Shown here one piece after another: positions 1 to 7,942 of a stretch of 64,000 nucleotides of DNA. The stretch comes from Cognatilysobacter bugurensis (GTDB lineage: Bacteria; Pseudomonadota; Gammaproteobacteria; Xanthomonadales; Xanthomonadaceae): the NCBI RefSeq assembly GCF_014652095.1, contig NZ_BMYD01000003.1, positions 1-64,000 on the forward strand, read 5' to 3'. Numbering within the stretch: position 1 is the first letter of the stretch; each line of letters begins with the position of its first letter. The position numbers and the translations under genes were made by a program. The notes under the pieces were generated by a model. The model made no database searches. It was not told the origin of the DNA and worked only from the letters and a program-made list of their open reading frames with translations.

Positions 1-57
1 GGCACGCCGCGCGCGCGCCGCCGCGCCGCCGAGGCCGCGCCCGTCGAAAGCGAATGA
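1..57 (+). CDS. C-terminal end of an upstream gene (partial)
   Basis: The frame starting at base 1 is open and ends at a TGA at 55-57. It gives 18 residues rich in Ala, Arg and Glu, ending PVESE. The stop overlaps the ATG of the next gene in an ATGA arrangement, the usual sign of translational coupling, which supports this being the true end of a co-transcribed gene. Too little remains to name a family. Confidence 0.5.
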   Translation, partial: GTPRARRRAAEAAPVESE

Positions 58-1100
58 CGCGCGTCGCAACCCCGCCCCCGCGGCCGGCCGCCCCGACGGC
101 CGCCGACGCCGGCCTGCACGCAGGCGACTACCGTCCGCCGCGCAGCCTGCGCAACCCGCACCTGCAGACGCTGCTCGGCTCGAGCCCGTGGCGCCGCCGG
201 CGCGGCGAGCAGCGGTTGGCCGCCTGCAATGCCGTGTCGACCGAGCACCTCATCGATGCGGGCGAGGGCGTGCGCCTGCACGGCGTGCACAGCGCACGGC
301 CCGGCGTTGCCGCCCGCGGCCTCGCGCTGCTGCTGCACGGCTGGGAAGGCAGCGTCGATTCCAGCTACATGCGGCTCACCGCGGCCGCGCTGCTCGAGTG
401 CGGCTTCGAGGTGTTCCGGCTCAACTTTCGCGACCACGGCGACACCCACCACCTCAACGAAGCGCTGTTCCACTCCAACCGCATCGACGAGGTCGTGCAC
501 GCGGCCGGCGAGGTCGCGCGCCGCTTCGCGCGGCGGCCGCTCGTCGTCGCCGGCTACTCGCTCGGCGGCAACTTCGCATTGCGGCTCGCGCTGCGCGCGC
601 CTGCCGCCGGGCTGCCGATCGCGCACGTCGCCGCGGTGTGTCCGGTGCTCGATCCGGCGCGCACGATGGACGCGATGGAGTCGGGCCTGCCGGTCTACGA
701 GCGTTACTTCCAGCGCAAGTGGCGCGCCTCGCTGGTGCGCAAGCGCGCGCTGTTTCCGACTGCGTTCGACGTCGACGACCGCACGCTCGGCCTGCCGCTG
801 CGCGCGCTCACGCGCTGGCTCGTCGAGCGCCACACCGAGTTCGGCACGCTCGAGCGGTACTTCGACGGCTATTCGATCGGCGGCGCGCGCCTCGCGGGCG
901 TGCAGGTGCCGGTGAGCGTGCTGACCTCGGCCGACGACCCGGTCATTCCGGTCGCCGACTTCGCCGCACTGACCCTGCCGATGAACGCATCGCTCGAGAT
1001 CGCGCGCCACGGTGGGCACTGCGGATTCATCGAAAACCGGCACCTCGACGGCTTCGCCGAACGCTGGGTCGCCTCGCGCCTCGCGGCGGCGGTCGGCTGA
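54..1100 (+). CDS. YheT-family alpha/beta hydrolase
   Basis: A 348-residue alpha/beta-fold hydrolase of the YheT type, usually a cytoplasmic esterase or acyltransferase-like enzyme of unknown natural substrate. The N-terminal sequence RNPHLQTLLGS is typical of the family. It is followed by the strand-and-loop LLLHGWEGS, the nucleophile elbow GYSLGGN (Ser about residue 173), an Asp in the TSADDPVIP segment and a late His in GGHCGF, giving a complete Ser-Asp-His triad. Length fits the family. The start overlaps the stop of the upstream gene (ATGA), so the two are probably translated together. The substrate cannot be read from the sequence. Confidence 0.85.
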   Translation: MTRVATPPPRPAAPTAADAGLHAGDYRPPRSLRNPHLQTLLGSSPWRRRRGEQRLAACNAVSTEHLIDAGEGVRLHGVHSARPGVAARGLALLLHGWEGSVDSSYMRLTAAALLECGFEVFRLNFRDHGDTHHLNEALFHSNRIDEVVHAAGEVARRFARRPLVVAGYSLGGNFALRLALRAPAAGLPIAHVAAVCPVLDPARTMDAMESGLPVYERYFQRKWRASLVRKRALFPTAFDVDDRTLGLPLRALTRWLVERHTEFGTLERYFDGYSIGGARLAGVQVPVSVLTSADDPVIPVADFAALTLPMNASLEIARHGGHCGFIENRHLDGFAERWVASRLAAAVG

Positions 1101-1110
1101 GCGCGCGCGC

Positions 1111-1127
1111 CGCGCCGCTACGGCGCG
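1111..1127 (+). terminator. GC-rich hairpin after the YheT-like gene
   Basis: CGCGCCG (1111-1117), loop CTA, CGGCGCG (1121-1127) form a perfect 7-bp stem just after the stop codon at 1100. There is no T-run, so termination is only possible, not shown. It also lies directly upstream of a -10-like TACAAT. Confidence 0.3.
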
Positions 1128-1131
1128 CGTC

Positions 1132-1145
1132 GCTACAATCGGGCG
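1132..1145 (+). promoter_or_regulatory. -10-like element GCTACAAT for the TPR gene
   Basis: GCTACAAT (1132-1139) lies 28 bases before the chosen start at 1168. The same GCTANNNT pattern precedes several other genes in this window. No convincing -35 box is visible. Confidence 0.4.
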
Positions 1146-1167
1146 TTTCGCCGTCACCGGGCCTTCT

Positions 1168-3240
1168 ATGTACGACACCCTCATCGACGCGCTGCGCCGC
1201 GGCGACGCCGCGCAGGCGCAGGCGGAGGCGCGCGACGCCGTCGCCGCGCAGCCGCAGGACCCCACCGCCCACCGCCTGCTCGGCGCCGCACTGCGCCTGG
1301 CCGGCGACCGCGACGGCGCACTCGCCGCGCTCGACGCCGCGCTCGCGCTCGCCCCGGACGACGCGAACCTGCACCTCGAGCGCGCCGGCCTGCTGCTCGC
1401 CGACCGCAAGCTCGACGACGCCCAGGCCGCGCTCGCGCGCAGCCTCGGCCTCGACCCGAACCAGTTCCCCGCCTACATCATGCAGGCGCACCTCGCGCTC
1501 GGCCGCGGCGAGCTCGACGACGCCGAGCGCCTCACGCGCACGGCTGCGCGCATCGCGCCCGAGCACCCGCAGATCAGGGCGCTCGAAGGCACGATCGCGC
1601 TGCGTCGCGGCCGGGCCGACGACGCGCTCAAGATCCTCAGCGCCGCCGCGGAGCGCGCGCCCGAGGAGCCGACGCTGCGCCACGCGCTCGCGTTCGCGTA
1701 CCTCGCCAAGGGCCATGTCGCTTTCGCCGAGCAGGCGTTCCGGGGCGTGCTGTCGCACCAGCCCGAATCCCGCCCGCTGCGCTCGCTCATCGCCCAACTC
1801 GTCGCTCGCCAGGGCCGCCCGGCCGAGGCCGCTGACGAGCTCGCGCCGCTGCTGGAGTCCGGCGACGCGTCGCCCGCGCTGCAGCGCCTCGTCGGCGAGC
1901 TCGAACTCGCGGCCGGCCGCACCGAAGCCGCGCTGCCACGCCTGCGCCAGGCGTTCTCGACGCTGCGTGACCGCCGCACGCTGACCGCACTCATCGAGGC
2001 CTGGCAGCGCCTGGGCCTCGTCGACGAGGCGCGGCAGACGCTCGAGGCGCAGCTCGCCGAGCTGCCGCGCCAACCGGACCTGTGGCATGCGCGGTTGCTG
2101 TTCGAACCGTTCGCGGGCGAGGGCGCGCGCGCCGTGGTGGCGCGCTGGGTCGAGGCGATGCCCGAGTTCGTGCCCGCGCTCGAAGCGCAGGTCACCGTGC
2201 TCGACGCGGCCGGCGATGCCGCCCAGGCCGAAGCGACCGCGCGCCGCATCGTCGAACTGCAGCCCGGCCACACGCGCGCCGAACTGCGCATCGTCGATGC
2301 ACTGGTGCAGCGCAAGCCGGACGCGGCGGTTGCTTACCTGCGCGAGCTCATCTCACGCGCGCCGGACGCCGATGTGCAGCGAGGCCTGCGCCAGATGCTC
2401 GGCCGCGCGCTCGACCTCGCCGGCCAACCCGAAGCCGCGATCGCGACCTGGGCCGGCGTCCAGGCCGAGGCCGCGCCGCAGCGCCTGCCGCGGCTGGAGC
2501 CGACCGCGCCGCTGCCCGACGCGTTGCCGGCAATTGCGACACCGCCCGAGAACACGCCCGGCGTGCTCCTGCTGTGGGGCCCGCCGGGGTCGATGGTCGA
2601 GCGGCTGGCTACCGCGCTGCGCGCTGTCGGCGTGCCCCTGCTCGCCGACCGCCTCGGCCCGCAGCCGCCCGACGATGCCCTGCAGCGCTACCCCACGTCG
2701 GAGCAACTGCTCGACGGCAGCCTCGATGGCGCGCAGCTCGTCGCGCAGTGGCGCGCGCAGCTGCCCACGCGCGGCGTGACCGCGGGACCGGTGTTCGACT
2801 GGCTTCCGTGGTGGGACAACGCGCTGCTGCACGCGCTGCGCCCGCACCTGCCGGAGGCCGTGCTCATGGTCGCGCTGCGCGATCCCCGCGACATGCTGCT
2901 CGACTGGCTCGCGCACGGCGGCCCGGTGCCGTTCGCGCTCGACTCGCCCGAGGCCGGCGCGCGCTGGCTCGCGGACGTGCTCGAACACGTCGCTGCACTC
3001 GTCGAGGGCGAGCTGTTCCCGCACCGGATCGTGCGCCTGGACGGCATCGAGAACGACCCGGTCGCGATCGCGCGCGTGCTGGGCGAGGCGCTGCAGCTCG
3101 ACCTGCCGCCGGCCGGCGACGGTGCCCTCGGCCCCGGGCGACTGCCGGCCGGCGACTGGCGCCGTTTCACCGGCCCGCTCGCCGACGCGTTCGCGCAGCT
3201 TGCGCCGGTCGCGCAGCGGCTGGGCTACCCGGGCGAGTGA
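1168..3240 (+). CDS. TPR-repeat protein with C-terminal sulfotransferase-like domain
   Basis: A 690-residue protein without signal peptide. Residues 1 to about 440 are a long run of tetratricopeptide repeats (repeated pattern of A/L-x-x-x-G-x-x-x-x-A with P-x-x motifs at repeat ends, as in LAPDDANLHLERAGLLLAD). From about residue 470 the sequence changes to a P-loop-like strand GVLLLWGPPGSMVERLATAL, followed by a Trp-rich middle and VALRDPRDMLLDWLAH, which resembles the nucleotide-binding elements of sulfotransferases. This TPR plus sulfotransferase layout is known in proteobacteria, but the usual GTT/GTS of the 5'-PAPS loop is replaced here by GSM, so activity is doubtful. The ATG at 1168 was chosen over more upstream starts because the repeats begin right after it and a -10-like TACAAT precedes it. 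Confidence 0.75.
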   Translation: MYDTLIDALRRGDAAQAQAEARDAVAAQPQDPTAHRLLGAALRLAGDRDGALAALDAALALAPDDANLHLERAGLLLADRKLDDAQAALARSLGLDPNQFPAYIMQAHLALGRGELDDAERLTRTAARIAPEHPQIRALEGTIALRRGRADDALKILSAAAERAPEEPTLRHALAFAYLAKGHVAFAEQAFRGVLSHQPESRPLRSLIAQLVARQGRPAEAADELAPLLESGDASPALQRLVGELELAAGRTEAALPRLRQAFSTLRDRRTLTALIEAWQRLGLVDEARQTLEAQLAELPRQPDLWHARLLFEPFAGEGARAVVARWVEAMPEFVPALEAQVTVLDAAGDAAQAEATARRIVELQPGHTRAELRIVDALVQRKPDAAVAYLRELISRAPDADVQRGLRQMLGRALDLAGQPEAAIATWAGVQAEAAPQRLPRLEPTAPLPDALPAIATPPENTPGVLLLWGPPGSMVERLATALRAVGVPLLADRLGPQPPDDALQRYPTSEQLLDGSLDGAQLVAQWRAQLPTRGVTAGPVFDWLPWWDNALLHALRPHLPEAVLMVALRDPRDMLLDWLAHGGPVPFALDSPEAGARWLADVLEHVAALVEGELFPHRIVRLDGIENDPVAIARVLGEALQLDLPPAGDGALGPGRLPAGDWRRFTGPLADAFAQLAPVAQRLGYPGE

Positions 3241-3248
3241 GGCAGCAA

Positions 3249-3273
3249 GCCGGTCGATGACAGGTCGACCGGC
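3249..3273 (+). terminator. Hairpin after the TPR gene
   Basis: GCCGGTCGA (3249-3257), a 7-base loop, then TCGACCGGC (3265-3273): a perfect 9-bp stem 9 bases after the stop codon. No T-run follows, so it may be a weak or Rho-assisted terminator or an RNA-end stabiliser. Confidence 0.4.
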
Positions 3274-3505
3274 GCCTGCCGGCGCATCGCGGCGTGTGCC
3301 GCGCCGTCGGTCGCAACCGCACCGACCACCGCCCGCGGCGATCGTCGTGTCGCCGCCGAGCAAGCCGGCGCATGCGCAACGCGCGGAAAACGGCAACCGC
3401 CGTCCACCCGCCCGGCCGTCGCAGCGCGCCGACCGCACCCCGACGCGGTTCCGCGTCGACACCGGCGCAGGTAAGGTCGACGCCCCTGTCCGAGGAAGGA
3501 GCGCC

Positions 3506-4132
3506 ATGCGCATCACGAGCGAGAGTTTCGAGCCGGGCCAACGGCTGCCGGCGCAGTTCGCGGCCGGCCGCCGCGACGGCGACGACGTCGGTTTCGGCGA
3601 CAACCGCAACCCGCACCTGCGCTGGGACGACGCGCCGGCCGGCACGAAGTCGTTCGCGCTGCTCGTGCTCGACCCGGACGTGCCGACCGTCGCCGAGATG
3701 GTCGGCAAGCCCGGCGTCGAGATCCCGGTCGACCAGCCGCGCACCGAGTTCGTGCACTGGGTGATGGTCGACATCCCGGCCGAGGTGCGCGAGATCGCGG
3801 CCGGCGCGTGCAGCGACGGCGTCGTCCCGCACGGCAAGGCCGACCCGGCGGGTCCGGCCGGCAGCCGCCAAGGCCTGAACTCGTACACGGGCTGGTTTGC
3901 CGACAACTCGGACATGGCCGGCGACTGGCGCGGCTACGACGGCGCGTTTCCGCCGCCGAACGACCTGCGCCTGCACCGCTATTTCTTCCGCGTGTTCGCG
4001 CTCGACGTCGAGCGGCTCGACCTGCCCGAGCGCTTCGACGGCGCCGCGGCGCTGCGCGCGATGCACGGCCACGTGCTTGCGGAGGCGGCGGTGTACGGCA
4101 CCTATTCGCTGCACCCGGGCGTCCCCGGCTGA
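3506..4132 (+). CDS. YbhB/YbcL-type PEBP (Raf kinase inhibitor-like) protein
   Basis: A 208-residue phosphatidylethanolamine-binding-protein fold, cytoplasmic. Hallmarks are the early NPHLRWDDAPAGTKSFALLVLDPDVP segment (Asp-Pro-Asp ligand pocket), EFVHWVMVDIP, the loop GWRGYDGAFPPP-like segment near residue 145-155 and HRYFFRVFALD near 160. The bacterial members bind anionic ligands; a defined cellular role is not established. The ATG at 3506 follows a good ribosome-binding site, GAGGAAGGA, and gives a protein that starts with the fold. The frame is open for a further 128 codons upstream but that part looks non-coding. Confidence 0.88.
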   Translation: MRITSESFEPGQRLPAQFAAGRRDGDDVGFGDNRNPHLRWDDAPAGTKSFALLVLDPDVPTVAEMVGKPGVEIPVDQPRTEFVHWVMVDIPAEVREIAAGACSDGVVPHGKADPAGPAGSRQGLNSYTGWFADNSDMAGDWRGYDGAFPPPNDLRLHRYFFRVFALDVERLDLPERFDGAAALRAMHGHVLAEAAVYGTYSLHPGVPG

Positions 4133-4140
4133 CCGGCCCG

Positions 4141-4177
4141 ACACGATGACGGCCGCATCGCGCGGCCGTCATCGTGT
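4141..4177. terminator. Bidirectional hairpin between convergent genes
   Basis: A 16-bp perfect inverted repeat, ACACGATGACGGCCGC (4141-4156), loop ATCGC, then its complement at 4162-4177. It sits between the convergent PEBP gene (stop 4132) and Spo0M-like gene (stop 4201) and could end transcripts from both sides. There is no long T-run. Confidence 0.7.
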
Positions 4178-4200
4178 GTCAGGCGCGGGCAATCACGCGC

Positions 4201-4950
4201 TTATCGGCGGCCGACGGCCTCGCGAATGCGGCTGGTCAGCGACGCCTCGTCGATCTGGCGATGATCGATCGTGAACGCGCGGAAGCTGTCGCCGCGGAAC
4301 GCGCGGTCAATCTCAAGCAGCACGTGGGTGCGTTGCTCTTCGGGCACGAAGGACACTTCCACCTGCTGCACCAGGCCGTGGCCGAGCGACATCGGCCGGA
4401 ACTCGAATTCCTGGTAGCAGCCGCTGTGCGAGCGGAACGTCTTCGCGTTGAGGAATCCCTTCTCGACGTCGGCCGTCTGCAGCGCGAAACCGCAGGTGCG
4501 CATCGCCGACAGGAACGCCCGCATGGCCGGCGTCGGCGCCACGCGCACCGGGTCGCGGTCGCTGGCGTCCTTCGCCATGTCGATCGCAAGCCCGGTCTGC
4601 AGCCAGACGCGGGTCTGGTTGCTGCGGCAGTCGATTTCGGTCACCGGGGTTTCCGGGTGCAGCACCGCTTCGAACGGGATCGTCTGGCGCTCGCCCGGCT
4701 CCAGCACGAAGCCGTCAGCAACCGTCCAGTGCTGCACCACGTGGGCACCGACGAATTCGTGATCGCCCGCTTCGATCTCCACGCGGGTGACGACTGCGAG
4801 CTGGAGACCGTCGATGGCCTGGCGGACCTCGCCGCCCTCAACGTGCACGTCGACACGAAAGCGCTCGCCGGGCTGCAGCACCGGTGTGACCAGCTGGGTA
4901 TCGACCGTGGCGCCGCCGATGCCGACCGCGGACAGCAGTTTCTTGAACAT
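4201..4950 (-). CDS. Spo0M-like (sporulation-control protein family) protein
   Basis: A 249-residue protein starting MFKKLLSAVGIGGATVDT, the typical opening of Spo0M family members, which have an arrestin-like beta-sandwich in the first half (residues about 10-130, with LQPGERFRVDVHVEGG and a second strand set around EPGERQTIPFEAVLHPETPVT). The second half, with FRPMSLGHGLVQQVEVSFVP, also matches the family. In Bacillus, Spo0M influences sporulation and cell division; in non-sporulating proteobacteria its role is unknown, so the name is by family only. The start ATG is the first of the frame. A -10-like TAACCT lies on the same strand about 37 bases upstream. Confidence 0.8.
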   Translation of the reverse strand: MFKKLLSAVGIGGATVDTQLVTPVLQPGERFRVDVHVEGGEVRQAIDGLQLAVVTRVEIEAGDHEFVGAHVVQHWTVADGFVLEPGERQTIPFEAVLHPETPVTEIDCRSNQTRVWLQTGLAIDMAKDASDRDPVRVAPTPAMRAFLSAMRTCGFALQTADVEKGFLNAKTFRSHSGCYQEFEFRPMSLGHGLVQQVEVSFVPEEQRTHVLLEIDRAFRGDSFRAFTIDHRQIDEASLTSRIREAVGRR

Positions 4951-4986
4951 CCGGCGTACTCCTTACGCACAGGCTTCGGGGGCGCG

Positions 4987-4994
4987 AGGTTAGC
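4987..4994 (-). promoter_or_regulatory. -10-like element GCTAACCT for the Spo0M-like gene
   Basis: Read on the minus strand, GCTAACCT spans 4994-4987, 37 bases before the ATG at 4950. It fits the GCTANNNT pattern seen at other starts here. No clear -35 box. Confidence 0.35.
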
Positions 4995-5043
4995 AGTCGG
5001 GTTCGCACCCGCGGAAGCGCCTGATGCGGCGCTGTCCCCCGCG

Positions 5044-5838
5044 TCAGCCGCCGGCCGGCAGCAACAGCAACAGCGCCGCGCCGAGCACGATGCGGTAGAT
5101 CGCAAACGGCGCATAGCTGTGGCGCTTGATGTAGCCCAGCAGCCAGCGCACGACGACGAAGCCGGTCACGCTCGCGGCGACGAACGCTGCGCCGAGTTCG
5201 CCCCAGGCCTCGCCACCCGTGCCGGACTCGAGCACGTGCTCGAGCAGCGCATAGCCGCTCGCCGCGAACATCGTCGGGATGCCGACGAGGAACACGAACT
5301 CCGTCGCCGCCGCGCGATGGCCGGTGCCGGCGAGCATCGCCATGAAGATCGCCGCGGCTGAGCGCGAGGTGCCCGGGAACACGCCGGCCACGACCTGGGC
5401 GAGGCCGACCAGGATCGCGACCGTCCAGGTGATGCGCGCCGACTCGGGCCGCCGTGCGGCCACGCGCTCGGCGATCAGCATCCAGATGCCGCCGAGGATC
5501 AGCGCGGTCGCTACCGGCGTCACCGTCTCGGGCAGTTCCCAACCGGCCAGGCGCACCGGAAGGCCGACGAGTGCGGTCACCGCGAACGCGGTCGCGATCT
5601 TGAACAGGTAGTCGCGGTTGTCCGGATCCCGCAGGTTCGTCGCCAGCGACCACAGCCGCTGCCGGAACACGAGCGTGATCGCGAGGATCGCGCCGGCCTG
5701 GATCACGATGTTGAACAGGTCCGAGCGCGCGCCGAGCCAGTGCTGGGCGATCAGCAAGTGGCCCGTGCTCGAGATCGGCAGGAATTCGGTAACGCCTTCG
5801 ATGAGGCCGAGCAGCAGCGCGGAAAACAGGTCGGACAT
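5044..5838 (-). CDS. uppP: Undecaprenyl-diphosphatase (BacA/UppP)
   Basis: A 264-residue integral inner-membrane phosphatase that recycles undecaprenyl diphosphate to the monophosphate carrier lipid for peptidoglycan and other envelope polymers. Seen directly: the N-terminal signature [20 protein letters not shown] (Glu-rich motif at about residues 10-28) and the second active-site motif [10 protein letters not shown] at about 160, with the conserved PGTSRS Arg. Several hydrophobic helices ([29 protein letters not shown]) fill the rest and length matches the family. The start was placed at the ATG at 5838, where the family begins; the frame is open upstream but the extra 64 residues look random. 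Loss of this enzyme usually raises bacitracin sensitivity. Confidence 0.95.
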   Translation of the reverse strand: MSDLFSALLLGLIEGVTEFLPISSTGHLLIAQHWLGARSDLFNIVIQAGAILAITLVFRQRLWSLATNLRDPDNRDYLFKIATAFAVTALVGLPVRLAGWELPETVTPVATALILGGIWMLIAERVAARRPESARITWTVAILVGLAQVVAGVFPGTSRSAAAIFMAMLAGTGHRAAATEFVFLVGIPTMFAASGYALLEHVLESGTGGEAWGELGAAFVAASVTGFVVVRWLLGYIKRHSYAPFAIYRIVLGAALLLLLPAGG

Positions 5839-5960
5839 GGACGGTCGCAAGCTGGGGCAGGCGCGAGGCGCGGCGGCAACCGCAGCGCCGCGACGTGCGG
5901 GCGGCAAAGGCCCGCCGGCGCTCGGCCGCGGGGCGGGCGCAGCATAGCCGAAGCGATGTG

Positions 5961-5977
5961 TGCACCAATCCGGTGCA
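5961..5977 (+). promoter_or_regulatory. NtrC box 1 upstream of glnA
   Basis: TGCACCAATCCGGTGCA is a 17-bp inverted repeat (TGCACC, 5-base spacer, GGTGCA) that matches the known enteric NtrC consensus TGCACCA-N3-TGGTGCA with only one changed base. Its centre is about 31 bp from that of box 2, three helical turns, so dimers can sit on the same face. It lies about 100 bp upstream of the sigma-54 promoter, the usual enhancer position. Confidence 0.88.
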
Positions 5978-5991
5978 TTACACGCCTTGGG

Positions 5992-6008
5992 CGCACCAAA
6001 TCGGTGCA
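5992..6008 (+). promoter_or_regulatory. NtrC box 2 upstream of glnA
   Basis: CGCACCAAATCGGTGCA keeps the arms CGCACC and GGTGCA with a 5-base spacer. It is a slightly weaker copy of box 1, about 60 bp upstream of the -24 element. A paired strong and weaker site is the normal arrangement for cooperative NtrC binding. Confidence 0.85.
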
Positions 6009-6058
6009 GCGGCTGTGGCCCGAGGCGCACGAATCCGCGCCGCGACAGGCGCTCGAGG

Positions 6059-6076
6059 TTGGCACGGCGATTGCTA
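6059..6076 (+). promoter_or_regulatory. Sigma-54 (-24/-12) promoter of glnA
   Basis: TTGGCACGGCGATTGCTA matches the sigma-54 consensus TGGCACG-N4-TTGCW exactly (TGGCACG at 6060-6066, TTGCT at 6071-6075). The expected start of transcription is near 6087, leaving a leader of about 45 bases before the glnA ATG. With the two NtrC boxes this predicts induction under nitrogen limitation through the ntrBC pair encoded 14 kb downstream. Confidence 0.92.
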
Positions 6077-6131
6077 TCTAACCCGCGAAGCCCGCCGCTG
6101 CGGTGCGCCTTTGCCCTCGCCTGGAGTTGCC

Positions 6132-7541
6132 ATGTCGCTCGAACACGTCGAAAAGCTCATCCGTGACCACAAGGTCGAATTCGTCGACCTGCGCTTCGCC
6201 GACATGCGCGGCGTGCAGCACCACGTGACGTTCCCGGCCTCGATCATCGAACCGGGCCTGTTCGAGGACGGCAAGATGTTCGACGGCAGCTCGATCACCG
6301 GCTGGCGCGGCATCCAGCAGTCGGACATGGTGCTGCTGCCCGACCCGGGCACCGCGTTCCTTGACCCGTTCACCGCCGACCCGACGCTCGTGCTGGTCTG
6401 CGACATCCTCGACCCGACCACGATGCAGGGCTACACGCGCGATCCGCGCGGCATCGCCAAGCGCGCCGAGGCGTACCTCAAGTCCTCCGGCATCGCCGAC
6501 ACCGCGTTCTTCGGTCCGGAACCCGAGTTCTTCATCTTCGATTCGGTGCGCTTCGCGAACGAGATGGGCCACACCTTCTTCCACGTCGACTCCGAAGAAG
6601 CCGCGTGGAACTCCGGCCGCGACTACCAGGGCGGCAACACCGGCTACCGGCCGATGGTGAAGGGCGGCTACTTCCCGGTCGCCCCGCTCGATTCGCTGCA
6701 CGACATCCGCGCCGAGATGTGCAAGACGCTCACCGCGCTCGGCATCGAAGTCGAGGTGCACCACCATGAGGTCGCGAACGCGGGCCAGTGCGAGATCGGC
6801 ACGAAGTTCAACACGCTCGTGAGCAAGGCCGACGAGCTGCTCGCGACGAAGTACGTGATCAAGAACGTCGCGCACCGCAACGGCAAGACCGCCACGTTCA
6901 TGCCTAAGCCGATCGTGGGCGACAACGGCAGCGGCATGCACGTGCACATGAGCCTCGCCAAGGGCGGGCAGAACCTCTTCAGTGGTGACGGCTACGGCGG
7001 CCTGAGCCAGATGGCGCTGTGGTACATCGGCGGCATCTTCAAGCACGCGCGTGCGCTCAACGCGTTCACGAACTCGACGACGAATTCGTACAAGCGCCTC
7101 GTGCCGGGCTTCGAAGCGCCGGTGATGCTGGCCTACTCGGCGAGCAACCGCTCGGCCTCGTGCCGCATCCCGTACGTGGCCAACCCGAAGGCGCGCCGCG
7201 TCGAGATGCGCTTCCCCGATGCGATGAACTCCGGCTACCTGATCTTCGCCGCGTTGATGATGGCCGGCCTGGACGGCATCAAGAACCAGATCGACCCCGG
7301 TGCACCGAGCGACAAGGACCTGTACGACCTGCCACCGGAAGAGGAGAAGGGCATCCCGACCGTGTGCCACAGCCTCGATCAGGCGCTCGCAGCGCTCGAC
7401 GCGGACCGCGACTTCCTCAAGGCCGGCGGCGTGTTCACCGACGACTTCATCGACGCCTACATCGGCATGAAGATGAAGGAAGTCACCGCGTTCCGCGCGG
7501 CGACGCATCCGCTCGAGTACCAGATGTACTACACGATCTGA
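6132..7541 (+). CDS. glnA: Glutamine synthetase, type I (GlnA)
   Basis: A 469-residue cytoplasmic enzyme joining ammonium and glutamate to glutamine at the cost of ATP; forms dodecamers. Visible signatures: [19 protein letters not shown] and [11 protein letters not shown] near the N-terminus, EPEFFIFD (metal-binding Glu) near 135, [17 protein letters not shown] near 260, [11 protein letters not shown] near 340, and DLYDLPPEE with Tyr398 as the adenylylation site. Length equals that of GSI-beta enzymes. The ATG at 6132 follows GGAGTTGCC and starts [10 protein letters not shown] as in homologues. Upstream control is by sigma-54 and NtrC. The last 12 codons, ending [11 protein letters not shown], are repeated twice more downstream of the stop, which is unusual. 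Confidence 0.98.
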   Translation: MSLEHVEKLIRDHKVEFVDLRFADMRGVQHHVTFPASIIEPGLFEDGKMFDGSSITGWRGIQQSDMVLLPDPGTAFLDPFTADPTLVLVCDILDPTTMQGYTRDPRGIAKRAEAYLKSSGIADTAFFGPEPEFFIFDSVRFANEMGHTFFHVDSEEAAWNSGRDYQGGNTGYRPMVKGGYFPVAPLDSLHDIRAEMCKTLTALGIEVEVHHHEVANAGQCEIGTKFNTLVSKADELLATKYVIKNVAHRNGKTATFMPKPIVGDNGSGMHVHMSLAKGGQNLFSGDGYGGLSQMALWYIGGIFKHARALNAFTNSTTNSYKRLVPGFEAPVMLAYSASNRSASCRIPYVANPKARRVEMRFPDAMNSGYLIFAALMMAGLDGIKNQIDPGAPSDKDLYDLPPEEEKGIPTVCHSLDQALAALDADRDFLKAGGVFTDDFIDAYIGMKMKEVTAFRAATHPLEYQMYYTI

Positions 7542-7658
7542 CGCATCGAAGCGGCCGGGCGTCCACGGCTTCGGCCGGGTGGATGTCCGGCCCGCCGCGG
7601 GCGGCGGGCGTTCGAACCAGGCGCGCGGCGATGCCGCGCAAGCGCCCGGTTCTCACCC
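7511..7658 (+). repeat. glnA 3'-end repeat, unit 1 (includes the true glnA C-terminus)
   Basis: First of three head-to-tail copies with a period of 148-149 bp. It starts inside glnA at GCTCGAGTACCAG and runs through the stop codon into the leader-like tail. It holds an 8-bp hairpin GCCCGCCG/CGGCGGGC (7590-7609) and the sequence CGTTCGAACC. About 90 percent identical by eye to unit 2. Confidence 0.88.
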
Positions 7659-7807
7659 GCTCGAGTACCCGATGTACTACACGATCTGACGCACTGACGC
7701 GGCCAGACGTCCACGGCTTCGGCCGGGCGGATGTTCGGCCCGCCGCAGGGCGGCGGGCGTTCGAACCGGGCGCGCGGCGATGCTGCGCAAGCGTCCGGTT
7801 CTTACTC
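7659..7807 (+). repeat. glnA 3'-end repeat, unit 2
   Basis: Second copy. It encodes, in the same relative frame, SHPLEYPMYYTI followed by TGA, a near-exact duplicate of the glnA C-terminus, with no start codon of its own. It has the same hairpin GCCCGCCG/CGGCGGGC (7738-7758) and the same CGTTCGAACC. Differences from unit 1 are scattered single bases, as expected after an old tandem duplication. Confidence 0.88.
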
Positions 7808-7942
7808 GCCCGGGTACCAGGTGCACCACATCATCTGATCGGCATTCGAGGTTAGGCATCCGTCGCTTCGGCTGGGCGGATGCTGGCCCGCCGAAGCGCG
7901 GCCCGGGATGCAAACCCGGGCCGTTTCTGTTCAAGGCGCACG
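7808..7942 (+). repeat. glnA 3'-end repeat, unit 3 (diverged)
   Basis: Third copy, much more diverged: the coding remnant reads PGYQVHHII before a retained TGA. The segment GCTTCGGCTGGGCGGATG still aligns with units 1 and 2. The central hairpin is replaced by a longer terminator-like hairpin at 7899-7923. The unit runs up to the start of the acetyltransferase gene. Confidence 0.65.
7899..7931 (+). terminator. Rho-independent terminator after the glnA repeats
   Basis: CGGCCCGGG (7899-7907), loop ATGCAAA, CCCGGGCCG (7915-7923), then TTTCTGTT. A 9-bp GC stem followed by a T-rich stretch makes this the best candidate for the end of the glnA transcript. It ends only 12 bases before the next start codon. 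Confidence 0.72.

Noticed and set aside
7590-7630. CGTTCGAACC in the glnA repeats as a tRNA T-loop and hence a tRNA gene or attachment site
   Set aside because: No acceptor stem, D-arm or anticodon arm can be drawn around it, and no integrase gene is nearby. TTCGAA is simply palindromic.
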